A program made the translations under genes and the position numbers. This document shows, piece by piece, positions 62,501 through 64,000 of a DNA stretch of 64,000 nt (position 1 is the first letter of the stretch; each line of letters begins with the position of its first letter). Source of the DNA: Robertmurraya korlensis (lineage in GTDB: Bacteria; Bacillota; Bacilli; Bacillales; Cytobacillaceae); the NCBI RefSeq assembly GCF_023715225.1, contig NZ_JAMBNS010000011.1, forward strand, positions 1 to 64,000, written 5' to 3'. The notes under the pieces are model-generated. The model saw only the letters and a list, made by a program, of their open reading frames with translations, searched no databases and had not been told where the DNA came from.

Positions 62501-63775
62501 CTATTTAGCGATATACGAATGATTTACTTCCACTTCTATACGTTCCTTTTTAATCACTACTACAAAGAGACTCGCCAATAAACAAAACATTCCAGCTAAA
62601 GCAAATGCCCAGGTATAGGAGTTAAACATTTTGTATAGTATTCCTGCTCCTCCTGCAGCTACTGCTGAGCCTAATTGATGGGCTGCGAAAATCCATCCGT
62701 ATACCACTACACTTTTCTCTATTCCAAAAATTTGCCTTGTAATATTAACCGTTGGTGGGACAGTAGCAATCCAATCTAAGCCGTAAAACACAGAGAAGAT
62801 GATTAGAAAAATATAGGAACCATCAGAAAGCGCAAATGGGAGAAACAAAAGCGAAGCTCCTCTTAAACCGTAATACCAAAACAACAACCAACGATTATCA
62901 AAGCGATCGGAAAACCAACCAGAAAGAGTGGTTCCTATTAAATCAAACACCCCCATTAACGAGAGCATGGAAGCGGCCGTTACAGCAGTAAAACCAAAGC
63001 CTATACAGTAGGAAATAAAATGCGTTCCAATCAGCCCACTAGTCGAAAGACCACAGATAAAAAAACTCCCTGCTAGTAACCAAAATTCCTTTACTTTGAT
63101 CGCTTCAAATAAGATTTGAAAGGCAATGGTTATAGGATTTTCCTTTTTCGCCACCTTTTTTAAAGCTGAAGCCTCTTCTTGCCCATATGGAAGAAGCCCC
63201 GCTTCCTGAGGTGAATTCTTCATAAATAATAAGATCATAGCCAGCATTATGAGGCTAAGGATCAGAATTAAACCCATCGCCCATTTCCAGGAATGTGTTT
63301 CAATCAGTATTGCAAGTAATGGGAGAAGAATTAATTGTCCTGTTGCTGTGCTTGCTGTTAAAATCCCGAGAGCAAGTCCTCTTCTCTTTTCAAACCATTG
63401 ATTGGCAATATAGGGACTAAGTACGGTTAAGAACAAACCAGAGCCCAAACCAATAATGATTCCCCAAATTAAAACTAACTGCCATGGCTTCACCATAAAA
63501 AAGGTAAGTAAAATACCCACTAACAATGTGGTCATGGCTAAGATCATCATTTTCTTAAGGCCCATCACCTCTATTAATGCAGCCATAAATGGACCTGATA
63601 TCCCGTATAGAAGAAGACTAATCGCAAAAGCAAATGAAATGGTTGACCGATCCCATCCAAATTCATTTTCAAAAGGTACGATGAACACTCCTGAGGAGGA
63701 ACGTATGATACCCGCTGTTATGATAGAAAAAAACGCAATAAATAAAATCACCCAACTATAATGAATACGTTTCAA
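62501..63775 (-). CDS. MFS transporter (OFA/monocarboxylate type)
   Basis: About 424 residues, 12 helices. Starts WVILFIAFFSIITAGIIRSS. The family feature GLGSGLFLTVLSPYIANQWF is visible, and the central loop contains SALKKVAKKEN. Similar to oxalate/formate-type antiporters and bacterial monocarboxylate carriers. The substrate is not clear. TTG at 63775 with AGGGGTGA upstream is preferred over ATG 63790, which has no SD. Confidence 0.85.
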   Translation of the reverse strand: MKRIHYSWVILFIAFFSIITAGIIRSSSGVFIVPFENEFGWDRSTISFAFAISLLLYGISGPFMAALIEVMGLKKMMILAMTTLLVGILLTFFMVKPWQLVLIWGIIIGLGSGLFLTVLSPYIANQWFEKRRGLALGILTASTATGQLILLPLLAILIETHSWKWAMGLILILSLIMLAMILLFMKNSPQEAGLLPYGQEEASALKKVAKKENPITIAFQILFEAIKVKEFWLLAGSFFICGLSTSGLIGTHFISYCIGFGFTAVTAASMLSLMGVFDLIGTTLSGWFSDRFDNRWLLFWYYGLRGASLLFLPFALSDGSYIFLIIFSVFYGLDWIATVPPTVNITRQIFGIEKSVVVYGWIFAAHQLGSAVAAGGAGILYKMFNSYTWAFALAGMFCLLASLFVVVIKKERIEVEVNHSYIAK

Positions 63776-63806
63776 GCCTTCACCCCTCATGTATTAAAAG
63801 CTAAAT

Positions 63807-64000
63807 CTAAATCCCAATATTAATTTCGGCTTCTGAATATAAAACGGCTCTTCCAGCCATCTTTACTCGTGTATCCTCATGTTTACAATAAAGTGTGCCA
63901 CCTCTACTTGATACTTGTCTAGCCACCATTTCCTGCTTTCCTAGTCTATTTGCCCAAAACGGAATTAGGCTACAATGTAAGGAACCTGTTACGGGATCTT
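63807..64000 (-). CDS. PhzF-family isomerase-like protein, C-terminal part
   Basis: The 64 C-terminal codons of a minus-strand gene running off the window. DPVTGSLHCSLIPFWANRLG and RQVSSRGGTLYC match the second lobe of PhzF-family proteins (DPVTGSAHC motif), ending at TAG 63807. PhzF relatives have a diaminopimelate-epimerase fold. The function of most Bacillus members is unknown. Confidence 0.8.
   Translation of the reverse strand, partial: DPVTGSLHCSLIPFWANRLGKQEMVARQVSSRGGTLYCKHEDTRVKMAGRAVLYSEAEINIGI

Overview
The window reads as chromosome from a low-GC, endospore-forming Bacillaceae. Evidence for this: a Spo0E-type phosphatase, a YheC/D spore-coat protein, a small SASP-like gene behind a sigma-G-type promoter, sigma-K-type promoters, a B. 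subtilis-type sacB antiterminator leader, a PerR box, YpmR/YpmS homologues and strong AGGAGG ribosome binding sites. No rRNA, tRNA, transposase, phage or CRISPR was seen. The species cannot be fixed from the sequence. The MnxG-type multicopper oxidase points to a Mn(II)-oxidising spore former of the Bacillus sp. SG-1 kind.

Layout. 0.1-4.5 kb: three-component sugar-sensing system (lipoprotein binding protein, YesM-type kinase, YesN-type regulator). 4.8-9.2 kb: rhamnose-type catabolism (mutarotase, a fucose/arabinose-isomerase-family enzyme, RhaEW-type aldolase/dehydrogenase) with a cre site and a divergent spo0E-like gene. 9.5-16.6 kb: complete Tad/Flp pilus operon behind two palindromic operators, then a DUF192 gene. 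17.1-20.7 kb: five-gene envelope cassette (lipoprotein, DUF350, unknown, glutathionylspermidine-synthase-like ATP-grasp, K+ channel). 20.8-25.1 kb: OYE-type reductase, glycerate kinase, LOG protein, SASP-like gene. 25.1-31.9 kb: sucrose operon of three tandem GH68 fructosyltransferases, sucrose PTS EIIBC and BglG-type antiterminator, controlled by a sacB-like RAT/terminator and flanked by a 35-bp direct repeat. 32.0-33.4 kb: YheC/D. 33.5-42.7 kb: the manganese-oxidase island. 42.8-45.4 kb: two MFS transporters. 45.5-46.6 kb: a 52-bp tandem array and a decayed gene. 47-49.2 kb: katG under a PerR box. 49.7-54.2 kb: ypmR/ypmS, SDR-ArsR pair, phospholipase D. 54.3-62.5 kb: helD, glycerophosphodiesterase, NAD(P)-binding protein, AraC regulator and HPr-like protein, bracketed by an inverted pair of palindrome-rich repeats. 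62.5-64 kb: MFS transporter and a PhzF C-terminus running off the window.

The most interesting region is 33.5-42.7 kb. An mnx-type operon (two paralogous membrane proteins, a two-domain protein, MnxE/F-like small proteins, 1225-residue MnxG, Sco1) is transcribed away from a divergent gene. Next to that lies a protein with 46 His and 22 Cys in 145 residues. The divergent gene and the His/Cys gene both carry sigma-K-like promoters, and a GerE-like box sits in the divergent promoter. At least five proteins of the island seem to share one small beta-rich domain, so the island looks like a spore-surface metal-binding and Mn-oxidising assembly built from duplicated parts.

The second unexpected signal is a class of intergenic palindrome arrays with about 52-bp spacing. 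Three loci share four modules at about 52/60/51 bp, and a separate 52-bp tandem array carries a hairpin in each unit.
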